Positions 1-13,610 of a stretch of DNA of 64,000 bases are shown in pieces. The notes under the pieces are model-generated. The model searched no databases. It was given only the letters and a program-made list of their open reading frames with translations, and was not told the DNA's origin. A program made the position numbers and the translations under genes. This DNA comes from Lota lota (Eukaryota > Chordata > Actinopteri > Gadiformes > Lotidae). Positions within the stretch are counted from its first letter, which is position 1. Every line of letters starts with the position of its first letter. The stretch lies in contig JACYXH010000402.1 of assembly GCA_026745465.1 (NCBI GenBank), positions 179,001 through 243,000 of the forward strand. The letters run 5' to 3'.

Positions 1-829
1 GGTTGAGGCAAATACAAATACATAACATTTGAATCAATAAACCATTTCTCCCATTCGTTTCAATGGGAGATTTAGATGGTTTACGTTAGGTCACGTACCG
101 GACAAGGGGAAGGTCGCACCGAGCCGAGTCCTGACACCCAAATAGAAGGGCCCCTCCGGTACACTCTGTCCGGATCCCGGCCTTCTGCGACCGCCCAAAG
201 GCCCCTTAACCCCCGGCGCCCCAAATACCGCCCCTGATGGGTCAGTTACCAAGGCCCTCGCCGGTCTCCGGTCCCTTTCCCGCACTACGGCGGAAGATTC
301 AGGAGTTGAGTTTTGAGGAAAATGTGGCGGTTTAATAGAGAGTTGAGAGATATAGCAATAGTTTGAAGTAAAAAAAAATACTTATCAAGATCTATAGCTG
401 TTGTGGGTCAGGTTTCTCACAGATGCGATAGATTGCTCATGTCGGTTTTCAGTTAATTTCACATAGGTGCAAAGTTGCGGTAACTAAAAGCTTTGCACTT
501 TCAACAATACATAAATAGCTATCTCGCTCCATCAAAACAAAAGCCACAGTGATCATTATTTTTCTCTAATAATTTGTATTTCTAGTGTGATGGATGAAAC
601 CGCTGCATTAAATTATGTTGTTTTGTTATCGCGTTAATGTTCTTGGCATCGGAAAATGTATTCCTTTGTATTGCGAACATTCTAGCTCTGTACCTTTTTT
701 TTTTAACCTCACAAAAAGATAGCAGACTTCTAAAGACATTCCGGACTGCAGAGAGCAGCGCACCAGAAGCAAAGTGCTATTACGGAACCCCAACCTCTAA
801 AGGGCCTTAAAATACAAATGTAAAGGTTA
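1..829. other. Flanking DNA, no gene recognised
   Basis: This stretch precedes the first transposon. It has a GC-rich portion (about 100-290) whose open minus frame shows no domain, then AT-rich sequence with short A and T runs. I see no gene, RNA or repeat that I can name here. Confidence 0.5.
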
Positions 830-882
830 TCGATCTACGGAGCCCCTAAGGGGACATGAGCAAAAAAAATTCTTTTATTTAG

Positions 883-1020
883 TTTCACGTGCGCACGCGA
901 TAGTTTCACGTGCGCACGCGATAGTTTCACGTGCGCACGCGATAGTTTCACGTGCGCGATAGGTTTCACGTGCGCACGCGATAGGTTTCACGTGCGCACG
1001 AGATAGTTTCACGTGCGCAT
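883..1020. repeat. Left subterminal repeats with CACGTGCGCAC core
   Basis: About seven direct copies of a 20-22 bp unit built on TTTCACGTGCGCACGCGATA lie just inside the left terminus. The core contains CACGTG and the palindrome GTGCGCAC. The same motif recurs in opposite orientation inside the right terminus. Such subterminal arrays are often transposase-binding sites; that role is inferred. Confidence 0.8.
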
Positions 1021-2847
1021 TAATCTAGGTCTTCATTATAAGGACATTGCTGCTTTGCTTGCAAGTCGTAACCATTATATTGTTTCGATACGACATTTAA
1101 AACGGATTTTAAAGTCTTGTAATCTGTTCCGGCGCAAGGGACATAGCGATTTGGATCGGGCAATTTCTTTCATTTATGAACAGTTACAAACATCTGGCCA
1201 ACTCCACGGATATAGGTGGATGTACACAAAATGCAAGGAGAATGGATTAAACATAAGAAAAGAAGATGTTCGGTTAATTCTACGAGAATTAGATCCAAGG
1301 GGTGTTGAACTCAGAGTGAGGAGACGGCTCCGTCGCCGAAACTACTTTGCTAAAGGGCCTAATTATATTTGGCACTTAGACTCTTATGACAAATTGAAGC
1401 CTTTTGGCATCTGTATAAACGGTTGCATTGACGGATTTTCGCGGAAAATCATCTGGATGAATGCATTTACTACAAGCAGTGACCCAAAACTTATTGGTGG
1501 CTACTACATGGAGGCAGTGGAAAGGTTAGGTGGTTGTCCAAGGATTGTCCGAGGCGACCGAGGTACTGAGAATGGTAAAGTCAGAGACTGTCAGCGCTTT
1601 CTCCGTCGCAACATTCACGATGGTTCTGCTATTGACAGCTACATTGAAGGGGCAAGCACGGCCAATCAGAGGATAGAAAGTTGGTGGGGCTTCCTCAGGA
1701 GAGAATCAATGGAGTTTTACATCTGTCTGTTTGCTGATCTGAAGGACCGTGGTTTGTTCGACGGTGCATATTTTTGGACAGAGGTCTAATTCAGTTCTGC
1801 TTCATGGGCATAATCCAGGTAAAATACACATAGCCTACGTTGTTACTGTAAACCTAGGCTGTCACAAACGGCTGTGCGTCTGCTTGGCTGTTGTTTACAC
1901 AAGAGACTAAAACGCTTAACGTGAAAAGCTTAACGTGGTTTAACGTACCTAAACAAGGATCAGTGATCACCAAATTTAGACCGTTTTCAGTGGTTAAATT
2001 TGGTGATGATTGATCGTTGTTTAGGTACATTAAACCACGTTAAGCTTTTTCAAGTTAAGCGTTTTAGAATGTCCCGGCTAACACACGGTGAATGTGCGAA
2101 ATTAATGTGATGTTGCTTTTGATTGCTGAAGCAAATTAGATGGCTAAATTCATGCTGTTGGCAAGAGCAGATCATTTGTTCCTGTGTCTGGATGGTGTGT
2201 AACCTACAGCATTCTGCACACTAATCTCGAAGCGACTTTGAGTCTGTGAAAAGCGCTCTATATAAATTCAATTTATTTGTATTATTATTAATAATCAATT
2301 TTCATATCCTAAGTATTTCTGACAGGAGTTGGCGTTAAACTGTTAAAACAGAGCACGGCTAATGTGTGCAGGAATTATTTTAGTGTGATTTACGAGTCGT
2401 CCAGTAATGGCGACTCGCTCCAAAATAAAGACTAGTTTTACATTCTATGGTAAACTAGATTTTGTTAAATATTTTATGTTAATAAAACATGAGAATAACA
2501 AATTGCAAAAATCACTTAATTTCTCCCAATATACATTTTTTTCCCAGGATGAGTTAGATGAGACTACCCGTGTGTGGGATTCCCATGTCATCAGACCATC
2601 AAAGAATGACAGAGTGCCCAGTGGTCGACCCAGAGTCATGTACATGTTCCCTGAACTCCACAGAACTGATGACTGCATTTCCCCAGTGGAAAGAGCTGAT
2701 TTACAGCTTTGTCAGAGTAGCTGCACATTTCGACCAACAGTGCCATGTGACACAGACATGTACAACATCTGCAACCTCCTGATGGTTGAGTCACAATTGC
2801 ATCTTCCGGCTGATGCTTATCAAGCATTGGATTCTATCTGCACTTGA
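1013..2847 (+). pseudogene. IS3-like DDE integrase/transposase, broken
   Basis: The first segment (1013-1818) encodes an HTH-like stretch and then an rve-type integrase core. The acidic triad is visible in WHLDSYDK (about 1372), RGDRGTEN (about 1551) and ANQRIESWW (about 1660). The frame ends at TAA 1787-1789, but the neighbouring frame continues the expected protein (LIQFCF motif) to a CAG/GTAAAA donor at 1818. The break sits at or near the T run at 1769-1773 and is explained by loss of one base. A second exon, after a polypyrimidine-CAG acceptor at 2547, runs 2548-2847 and carries the conserved C-terminal region (IRPSKN, GRPRVMY, LPADAY). No ATG opens the frame: it emerges from the subterminal repeats, so the N-terminus is missing or lies in an unseen exon. 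Confidence 0.75.
1907..2067. repeat. Long imperfect palindrome in the integrase intron
   Basis: Two arms of roughly 70 bp, beginning CTAAAACGCTTAACGTG and ending with its near complement, face each other around a short AGACCGTTTTCAG spacer. It could fold as a hairpin and is probably a nested palindromic MITE. No coding capacity is seen. Confidence 0.75.
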
Positions 2848-3304
2848 GAAATGAAATCAAATCCACTCTCTAATTCCATCTACACAAAACACATCAACGT
2901 TCTCCAGTCAGCATGTAAGTGATAGCTTACTGACACTGTTAATTCAGGTTGGTTAATTTGTCTGTTATGTGTTAACAGTAATATTATGAATCTTGTTAAT
3001 GTAGGATATTTTGCTTTGCCCTCACATCAGTCATGAACAGGGAAATATGGACACAAGCACAGCAAAGAAATAAAGCATATGACATGAATGAGAAAGTTTT
3101 CATTTTAATTGAACACTCAGCAATGAAGCTTATTATTGATTCTACTGACACCCAAACATTGATGGTTAATAACAAATAAGTAAAAGTGTTACATTTCTTA
3201 CATCCATTATAACAACAAAGTTGATAGTCAATAGCTATCTCATGTTTTAACTCCTTTTTAGGATTCACTAATTTTTCACATAAAAGTGAAAAGTTTAACT
3301 TTGT

Positions 3305-6300
3305 CTACACAATATCCATTGTGAAACAATCACCAGACAGTACACAGTCAAATTCTGTTCGAAATTCAGGGTATGTGCTGTAGGTGCATGGTAACTCAAG
3401 TACTGCTCCACAAGTGTGTGCAACAGGCCTGCGACTTAAACCACACAGTTTATTAAAAGTTACTTCAATTTTGTCTTTGCACAGCACAGTGGACCCTGTG
3501 CAGAAGCGCAAAAAGGTTTCTAGCTTTTTTTGGTCAATGCTTCTGACATATCGTAGTAGGTGGTTGAGGGCTGCCTGCTCCTGTGTACTTATGCTTTCAT
3601 TTGACGGTTTAATCATCTGTGCCACTTTCCTGTTGGTTGGTCTCTTAGACTCATAGAGCTCCATTAGGCGGCCTTTGGTTATGGGACTTGGCAAAGCAGT
3701 GTGAATACTGGACTGGAAACAGTCAATAATACATTTTGGGTCTTGAAGAAGAGCTTTGTGTGCCATTGTTACAATGATAGCCCTTAGGTTATCTTTACAG
3801 GGCAGGTAGTGTGCGCCCATTCGTGAGAAGAGGTCGAGTAATTCCTCCTCATCACTCTCATCCATGCTGCCCTGCATTGCTTTTTCAACGGATTGTCTCT
3901 CAGTCACTGACAGGAATCTAGCAAAGGACGTCATCAACAGTTCTTCATCCACTGAGCTGACTCCTTGGCAGCATGCAAGAACAAAAGCTGGTGACAGTCT
4001 GATAGGCATGATGCCGTGGTCCAAGTATCCTTTCAACCAGACTCTTCCAACTGCTTTCCATTCCTTCTCAGAATAGTCTGGTCGTAGTCTGGGAACTCTC
4101 TCTTCTTCCCCCTCACACTGTTCCAAGAACGGTTCCCAGAAGGCGGAATACACCTCTCTTGACACACCATCACTGTCCACAGCTTTCTCATTTATAAACT
4201 CCATTTTCAGATTAACATTCAGTACTCTTGGTTCTATGAAGACATTAAGGACATCATGAACTATGTTTACTCGCCTTAATTCCACATACAGGACTTCTTT
4301 TTCAGACTGATCTGGTGATACTGTAAGACGATGTAAGATGATGCAGGTCCATCGTTCAGTGTAGAATGCTGCAATTTAAAAGAAATAATAATAAACAATT
4401 AGCGGAGATTATTGATTGATTAAATAAGTTAGGTTGTTGACAGAAAATTAATTAATGACTGACAATCCATGTTGACATCCAGTTTATCATACAGAAAAAA
4501 TGATGACGAGAGAAGAAATACTATTTTCTGATTGGCAGGTAGGTAGGCTATTAAGTAAGGGATAACGGCCGCCAAGGTGTCCTGTTAAACGGAATTAATG
4601 GACGAGGGGGAGGCAAAGAACTCCCTGACGCGCGCGGCGCTTATTATACGGCTACTTTTGGTAAGTAGCCGTATAATAAGCGGGATATTGTTTTGTCCGA
4701 CCGGTGGACAATACATTATCCCTTACATAAGAAATTGTATTTAAATAAATGTTTCATCACTATCAGCAATAACTTTGTTCAACACTATACCTGCATATTG
4801 TTGAGGTCACAAGGATTCTATGGAAGAGTGGAGTCTTCACAACCACCATCACCAGCACAAATTCCTCCAAACTGTACTTCAAAGTCTTCGAGAGACGCAT
4901 GGATGGCAAGGGCAATTGGGGAATCCACCTCATAACTGCACTGGTCTGCACGTTCATTTGACGCAAGCATTAAACAATCATCTGAAAGTGAAGGCAGGAC
5001 TTCTATGTCACTCATCTCACGAGGGGCTGGTCTTGATTGTCTGGTTTGTAATCAAGCAAAAAAAAGAAATAACAGAATTATTACGTAAGCTTACTTAGCG
5101 CATTATCAGATTTAAGCTTTCATGTCTACCATAACATAATGTCTTTATAAGGTGGGGGGGGGGGGGGGGAGTTCCATCTCTGACACAAAATGTGATTGGG
5201 GCAGCACAACATAACTCAGATTGGGTCAGTAAAAATGTAGTAGGCTAATATCTACTGGAGCTTACTCTTTCATGAGTTTCTTGCACTGAGTCAGTAGGTG
5301 CTTCATCTGAATCAGAAGATTTCTCTGGGTGATCCTCTTTTGTAGTTTCAGTCCTCTTGTGATGATGTCTCCTGGTTATCTTCTGCAGAAATCAGCAGAT
5401 CAGCCATTAATGGCCTTGTACAACCATGGCACACTTTCTAACCTCATTGTGAGTTGGCATTACAATAGCGGATAGATGGATGAATGGACGGCCAGGCAGC
5501 TTTGCATACACTGCCTACATGTAGTTATCTAATGCATAAACACAGACATACCCAGTACACTGACATAAATCAAATTTCCATTCAATTCCAATTCATCCAG
5601 TTTGTGTTTAATGCTTGCCACAAGAATATGATTTAAAACAGAATGTGGTTGAAGAGAAATGTGCCTACCTTCACTGGCCTCTCATCGTTGGGCTCAAAGT
5701 CTGAGGATGCATCTGAGAGAATGATTGAGGTGTCTTTATACTGGGAACACGTGTAAATGCGCAGCATTCGCAGTTTGGTCCTCTCATACAGCTGGTCTAC
5801 GGTGCAATCATGAGGTACTGACTTCTGGCTGAAATCACGAATGTCAAAATCGAACTTCCCAATAGGTCCTTTGGCAGAGTGTCCATCTGGGAAGAATAAA
5901 TCTTTGCCTATATCCAGCAGCTCACCCACGGTTACCGTTTTCTGCACAGACAGGTGCCGTGTTCCACCTCCACCTTTTGTTCGGACCTGGTGATACTCGC
6001 CCTTCTGAAAGTGAAGCCATCCCATTTCGACCCGCCATGTGTTTTTCACTGCATGTCTATTGCCGACAGGTCTACCTACAGCTGTGTCGCTTTTGGTGGA
6101 GGTTCTTCCCTCTATTTTTTGTCGGACCCTGTGCATCAGAGCTGACTTCACTGTCTCACTGTTGTTTGTCAAAGTTCTTTGCCGACAAAATGCTCGAAGA
6201 GCAAGTCGGTCTCCATATCTATCGAGATATTGACCCAGCTCTTCATCTGCCATTAAAGCTATGACATTCACGTCGATCTGAAAAATTCATGGAAAAAGTC

Positions 6301-6575
6301 AAAACGATTCAAAAAATTAAGTCAGCACAGGCTAACATTATCTTATCGTTACCAGGGAGAGCTAGCAAACGTATGCTAGTTCGTATTACTAACACTAACA
6401 GTCAAAATTTAACAGTAGACAAAGCATTGGCAATAGTCTAAAGTTAACATTGAACAATAGCATACAATGCATTTACAGCGAGATAACTTACCTTATCATC
6501 TTTCAGTTTAATTATGATATTGTCCGGTATATTTCTGCTTTTAGGGAACGTTTCCAAGTCATCTTTAGCCGCCAT
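3305..6575 (-). CDS. Transposon-borne HECT-type E3 ubiquitin ligase gene
   Basis: On the minus strand, exon 1 (6575-6492, ATG to a GTAAG donor, 28 codons) joins exon 2 (6277-5669, 203 codons) and exon 3 (5382-5266, 39 codons), all in phase 0. A likely exon around 5040-4820 contains a DSTLP-ending frame. The last exon (4368-3305) carries a HECT-like domain: WTCIILHRL, then the C-lobe with FCTGS and HTC near 3411, where the catalytic cysteine of the family sits. HECT enzymes pass ubiquitin from an E2 to a substrate through that cysteine. The exon 3 to exon 4 junction does not keep frame with the splice sites I see, so one exon boundary is wrong or the gene is damaged there. The gene lies wholly between the element's termini. 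The N-terminal 212-residue part is conserved-looking but I do not recognise a domain. Confidence 0.65.
4555..4725. mobile_element. Palindromic MITE-like element
   Basis: The ends are inverted GTAAGGGATAA / TTATCCCTTAC. In the centre is a perfect hairpin with 19-bp arms (4638-4656 and 4664-4682) and a 7-nt loop. It has no coding capacity and lies in an intron of the HECT gene. No clear target duplication is visible. Confidence 0.7.
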
Positions 6576-6592
6576 CTTTGCTGAGACTTTCT

Positions 6593-6672
6593 CGTGCCCA
6601 CGTGAAACTATCTCGTGCGCACGTGAAACTATATCTCGTGCGCACGTGAAACTTTCTCGTGCGCACGTGAAC
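6593..6672. repeat. Right subterminal repeats, inverted to the left set
   Basis: Four copies of a unit built on CTCGTGCGCACGTGAAAC lie just inside the right terminus. They are the reverse complement of the left array but fewer. They lie 18-98 bp upstream of the HECT gene's first ATG (reading on the minus strand), so they may also sit in its promoter. Confidence 0.8.
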
Positions 6673-6722
6673 CTTTTTTTTTTCTTTTTTGCTCATATCC
6701 CCTAAGGGGCTCCGTATCGATC

Positions 6723-7403
6723 AGAGACAGGGAGCAGAAAAAAACTACACACAATTGATCAGTCGTCCTTTCAAAATGTCAGTCAATAGTGAACTGTGAC
6801 AGGAAGCACAGTGGGGTATTTTTTAAGAGCTTTGTGACCTCAGACTGGAAAGATGGACAACAGAAGTGAGCCAGAGAGCCCGGGATAGAGAAATAACTAA
6901 AGGAAAATGGAACATAGTCTGTTCCCCGCGATGTGCAGCCACTAAATACAACTATGACATATTGAGTCGGCATTCAACAGGATAAATCTCCACATGGAGC
7001 TAGCCGGCCTTGTCACATTGAACAACAGCAACCGCCTAACAACAATCCCACTTTGCTTTAACTTCACCGCGTGTCAAAACAGCAAAACACACGCCTGCCG
7101 CAGTCAGGCCCGCATCCGTCCGAGTCCTGCTGTCTGACCTGTTGTAATACGGGCGCTGTCGCACGGGGGATAGATGTAGCTGCGTCTGAAGCCAGTGCGC
7201 CGGGACAGATGGAGGAGGTCTATTTAGAGGCTGTGTGTGTGTTGTGTAGCCCACGGAGCCACAGGCTTCCCACGCGCTCACCTTAACTGACGTCGCAGCA
7301 GATTGCTTCTGACAGCTTTTCCGGCTGCAAAGAACCAAGAGTCGCTGCTGAAACTGTGCCGCTCGTATTATATACACTGACACACACACACATATACGCA
7401 CTG

Positions 7404-7461
<58 letters not shown>

Positions 7462-7858
7462 AGCAGGAATCAGTAGCAGCAATACTCACAGATACACACA
7501 TTGTTGAGGGGTGATCAAAGCAGAGAATGCCTTCCACAAAGAAGTGGCAACCTCGCGCGAGCGCTCGACAGTCCACGGCAGAGCGCTCAGAACAGTCTGC
7601 GCCCACAACGCGCCACGAGAGCACACAGAGAGGAAGAGGACGGCAGCATCAGCATCATTATCTCTCCTTCGCCGATGCGTTTTCTAGAACCACCCGGACA
7701 TTATTAAGGGACACTGAAAATGAAACACACGCGGCGAGAGGGAGTAGGGGAGAGAGCAAGACAGAGACCGGAGAACACAGAGCGGGGGGAATAATAACAG
7801 CCCATTTTTGGCGGGATTTGAGTGCCGTTGTGTCCTCGCCTTCTCCGGATGATCAGAA
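6723..7858. other. Leader region before connexin exon, with CA repeat
   Basis: A CA microsatellite occupies about 7379-7458. The stretch 7500-7858 is GC-richer and ends immediately before the connexin ATG, so it may include its former promoter and 5' leader. No separate gene is supported. Confidence 0.5.
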
Positions 7859-9139
<1,281 letters not shown>

Positions 9140-9145
<6 letters not shown>

Positions 9146-9515
9146 TTATTTATTTATTTATAGATATAGATATAGATATAGATAGATATAGATATATATA
9201 TATACATACATATATATGCACAGATATATAAATCAATGACTACGGATCAACCTTGTTAAATACATCAGCGTCTTTCATGTATTCAGTGGCCTGTGTCGCA
9301 CCACGTGACCTTAACATACGTAACCATTCCATCGCTCTCAAGCTGACTCTAGCGACACACTCTTGGTGGACTGCTGCATACGCAAAACGTCTGTGACTAC
9401 CTTAATATTGTTTCTCTCTGACACACCAAAGCGCCCACTGCTTTTCATTTGTGAAAACGTGTTTTTCTTCTTCTTCTTGCTTTTTTGTGTAATCAAGTGC
9501 CATACTTGTATATAA

Positions 9516-9566
<51 letters not shown>
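9140..9566. repeat. TTTA, GATA and TA simple repeats
   Basis: TTTA and GATATA repeats cover about 9140-9225, and a pure TA tract about 9521-9565. They mark the break point of the connexin pseudogene. Confidence 0.9.
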
Positions 9567-9573
<7 letters not shown>

Positions 9574-10070
9574 TATAAATATATGAATATATAATATTCA
9601 TCATAAAGCTTAATTCCCTGCTTGGATTATGCTAAATGCCACCCGATTTTGATTTGCTTTAAATGTATTTGTTGTGGTTAAAATGCAAAAGGATATACAG
9701 TTTTCTCTATTTTATTTTGCAAATGACTGGAAAAAGAAATGAAGTGCTAGTTTGTTTTTACATACAAGAACGAAAATGTCTCTCCACAATCAGTACTGAT
9801 CAAAAACTCAACAGATAGCACAAATTGACATTTTTAAACAAAGAATGGGCAGTAAAAGCCGCTCTCTGGTGCTACAGTTTTTCATAAGAAAAAAGGATGG
9901 TTTTAAATGTAACCAAAAACAGACCAAAAAAAAACAAAACATCGTTTTTCTGTCTACAATAAATGTGGGATTCATGTACACCAGAAACATGTGGTGGAAT
10001 ACTTTCTTTCCTCTGCATGCAGTTCTCGGGCCCATCCCCATCCTGTCCAATGCAAAAGAGAGAGAGAGAA

Positions 10071-10121
<51 letters not shown>

Positions 10122-11126
10122 GCTAGTTGGTTGGTGCAGTGAAGGCGCTATGAGGCCACACCCACTTTGTCATTTCTCCACCAGGACAAACAACAGCAAC
10201 CGCAAGACCCGCCCTTATTAGGCTTCACTCAAAAGAGACCACAATATATAGAACACCGTTCCTTTACTATTAGTCCATAACAGTTACTATACATGAACCG
10301 AGAATACTTATTATAGTTGAACAAAATGCAAGAAGGGTAATACAGTGTTAACCAGTGACTTTGGCCAGGGAGAGAGAAAAGAGGACCTTGTTTGTAAGTT
10401 TATTATGATTCAGAATATGAGTTATACTTATAGAGTTTGTTTTGCTCTGCGTCTTCGTTAATGTGAAGAAGGATAGCACCTGCTTTGTGCATGTAGGGGA
10501 GCTGGAGATACATTCTCTCTTCCTGAAGGTCAGTGAGAGATGAAAAAATAGAAAACCAGACATGAAGAGAACAGTGAATATGCTGAACAATACGCCTACA
10601 CTTCTGAGAGTGAGGGGTAGAGAGAGAGAGGGAGGGATAAGGTGAGAGAGGGAGAGAGAAGGAGAGCGAGAGCGAGAGAGATAATTGAAACATGGTATAC
10701 AGCAGGGCGGCAGGTTAGCAGCTCAATTGCTAGGGATCAGATCCAATCAGGAATTAAATTCTTTATTTGGACGACCATGTGACCAATTGCACTCTGAGAT
10801 GGGTGTGTCCCCCATGCAATACAGAGAGGGCTAGTATTTCTCATACTCTCTCTCTCTCTCTCACACACACACACTTACACACAACTACCCCTGTTTCCCC
10901 ACTATCTCCATCTGCTTTCTGTCATGCATTCTCTCATTCTGTTTATTTCCCCCCCTGTCAGTTTAGCCATACTCTCTTCATCTCTCTCTCCTTGTCTCCC
11001 ACCCTCTCTCTCCAGGTATATCTCCATCTCTCCCTCTCCATTATCCCCTCCCTCTCTCTACCTTGGTCTAACACTCTCCTGGTCTCTCTCTCTCTCTGTC
11101 TCTCCTTCTTCCAGGTCTCTCACATT

Positions 11127-11176
<50 letters not shown>

Positions 11177-11540
11177 TAATACTGCAGCTACACAGCGCCT
11201 CAACATCATACTGCAGCAGCAGCCTCCTCCTCTGCAGCCTACACCCCAACCCCCCCCCCCCCCCCCCCCTTCTCCCCCCCATTCCCCCGCCGCCACCAGA
11301 GGAGTTCCTCTTCTGACCTTAGAATCTAAAACAGGCTCTGGCACAAACCCAGAGTCATCTGCTTTCACCAATACACAACACACAACCAACACCACACCTC
11401 ACCAACAACAACAACCACCAACCCTCCACCCACAACCATCCAACCACACCATTCCTGCACCTGCCGATACTTAAATAACACATGAGATGGAGGGGAGGAA
11501 ACACTGCACACAACCAAGCAAAAAGAAACAATAAAAAGTA
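9567..11540. repeat. Low-complexity tract (GA, CT, CA, poly-C), no gene
   Basis: GA repeats lie at about 10057-10122 and 10618-10681, CT/CA repeats at about 10848-10875 and 10975-11175, and a C-rich run at about 11248-11290. Long open frames here encode only low-complexity residues and are not genes. Confidence 0.85.
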
Positions 11541-11544
11541 TGCT

Positions 11545-11796
11545 TTACAAGTCATCCTCAAGCTGAGCCTTGACCTTGAACACCAGCTTTCTCAGGCGGA
11601 ACACTTCCTGCTCTGTGAACACCTCTTCCCCAAGCTCACCTGAGTTCTTCATATGACGTCGTGCAGACTCCACAAACATTTTAAGGTTTGGGAAATGTTG
11701 ATCCACCTTAACTCTCAGGCCTTTAGTCTCCTGTAAAAACCTCTTCAATTTTGTCAAGGAGTAACCAATGAACTTATCCCCTTGAGCCTGTGACAT
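11545..11796 (-). pseudogene. Short fragment, possibly a retroelement ORF tail
   Basis: An 83-residue minus frame contains LKRFLQETKG, VDQHFPNLKMFVESARR and FTEQEVFRLRKLV. It resembles conserved C-terminal segments seen in fish transposon-associated proteins, but I cannot name the family. It lacks a convincing start and stands alone between repeats, so it is best treated as a fragment. Confidence 0.35.
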
Positions 11797-11799
11797 ACC

Positions 11800-13610
11800 G
11801 ATGGATCCACTGTCAGATTCATCAGAGGTCTCCTCTACAGCGGGAGGGGGTGTAGCGTGTAATTAAAACCTCTGCCTGACAGAATTAACAGTCACATATA
11901 GGGGAATTCAGAACATACACACACACACACACACACTCACACACACGTCTGTGGTGATAACTTGTCAAGAGGAAACCACCAACATTGTCCACACAGCGTC
12001 TAACATGGACAAGGACATTTTCTTGGTATTTGGTTTAAACTATAACAAAGAAACATAAAGATGAAAACATAAACATTTAAATAAGACATTAAAAAAAATA
12101 TACGGACTATTTAAAGAATACAGAATATATAGTTGGTCTCTTTTTAAAATGCAGCTGTACAGTTGTGAAGGAATGTGCAAGATATGACCATGGAATGTGC
12201 AAATGTTCACAGTATTAAGTTTAACAAAATGTGCAATGAGCAAGAAGATTGTGCAATGTGCAAGAAACTAAAAGATCATCCAGGAAACAGACCAGGAACA
12301 ATAAGGGCTGTCTGTTGAAGTCATTCAAAAAAATCAATACTTAACTAAAGATTATGGTTTGGTTTGTTAGGACTGATGTTGGCTGTGCATCGCTGCACCT
12401 GTCCTCCACACTTCACACACCTCCACCCAAAGGTAAACTCCACCTTACTGGTGATGAAATGCAAGACGCACTGTAGTGACAGCAAGTGTGTCTTTAATTC
12501 TCTGAGTCATTCAGTCACTCTGGTGAAAAGATGAATACACTTTAACAAAGCTACCTTGAATGAACCTTTCAATGAACCTTTCATAATGTCTTGTGTTCAT
12601 TTAGTGGGGTTGGGTTCGTGTTGGGTCTCTATCTTCTGTTCATCTGCTTGTTGAGGTGTGTGTTGACCACCAAAGGCTTTTCAACCACCCCAAACACCTC
12701 CACCACACACACACACACACACCTGTGTCTCCTTCACCCTAATCATGTTGGCCAGAAGGTGAACTGCACTGAGGTGGATTCCCCACCCCTAGTGGCTCCA
12801 CATGCAATAACAGAGTACTAAAACACGGCTTTGATAAACAGCCTCATATCTTACTAGTCTTTTATCAGACATGTTTCTATAAAGCTACTTACAGTGAATA
12901 CAGATCCACATAGATGCTGGAAGTATGGTGCTGAGTGGGCTGCAGGCTGAGTGTGAAAAAATATTGTAGTTTAATATTTTCGGATTGATTTATCATTCTT
13001 AAGCCACATCTGTTAGCATCATTTAGTATTAAAACAAGAATCACCGGCTGAACACACGAGAACATTCAGTTGACTCCATTGAGTTGTTTATTACCATTAT
13101 GCTTTAATAACAAATACAACAGAAAAATTTCAGAAAAATGTAAACTTATGTGTACATAATAAACACATGAAAAAAAATAATAGAAGTAGCAGACATTACA
13201 AATCATAAGCAGGTGTGCACATATCTTTAATAACTGAACATATTCTGCTGCTGTGTTGTTCCCAGCTGAACACAAGGAATCAATATTCAGTTTAATGTCT
13301 ATTACAACATGCAACATTACCCCATAGACCACTTGGTCTAATGAATAAAATATCAAATCTGCATTAAATCATGTTCCATGTTAGGATTATCAAAATAAAA
13401 ACTGATATCAGAGCCCTTTAGTATGAAAGTGTTTGTCTGGAACTACAAATATTGTATAAAAACATGTGATTTACCATCAATAAGTATTTATAATACACTT
13501 CAAATTAGAAATCAAATATTTTTAAAACCTGCTAAACTAACCCTATGGTAGATCTTAAAACCCTCTTACTTTCATGGTTAATCATGCTAAACGTTTCAGA
13601 TGTAATTAAA
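11800..13610. other. AT-rich intergenic DNA
   Basis: CA tracts lie at about 11918-11946 and 12703-12722. No exon with credible splice sites was found. The right end may be the 3' untranslated region of the minus-strand TRIM-like gene. Confidence 0.5.

Larger units (their letters stand above)
836..6716. mobile_element. IS3-like (IS3EU-type) DNA transposon with HECT gene
   Basis: The two ends are inverted copies of TACGGAGCCCCT(A/T)AGGGGA followed by an A-rich stretch. They are flanked by an identical 6-bp TCGATC (830-835 and 6717-6722), which reads as a target-site duplication. Inside are a + strand integrase of the bacterial IS3 type (HTH plus DDE core) and a - strand HECT-domain gene, so coding content and termini agree on a cut-and-paste element. 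The integrase and 6-bp duplication suggest the eukaryotic IS3EU superfamily; that family name is from memory and unchecked. The integrase is frameshifted and appears to lack its N-terminus, so this copy is probably immobile unless helped in trans. Confidence 0.8.

Noticed and set aside
10767..11474. 235-residue + frame rich in Ser, Thr, His and Pro
   Set aside because: It consists of CT, CA and poly-C simple repeats with no domain or splice structure.
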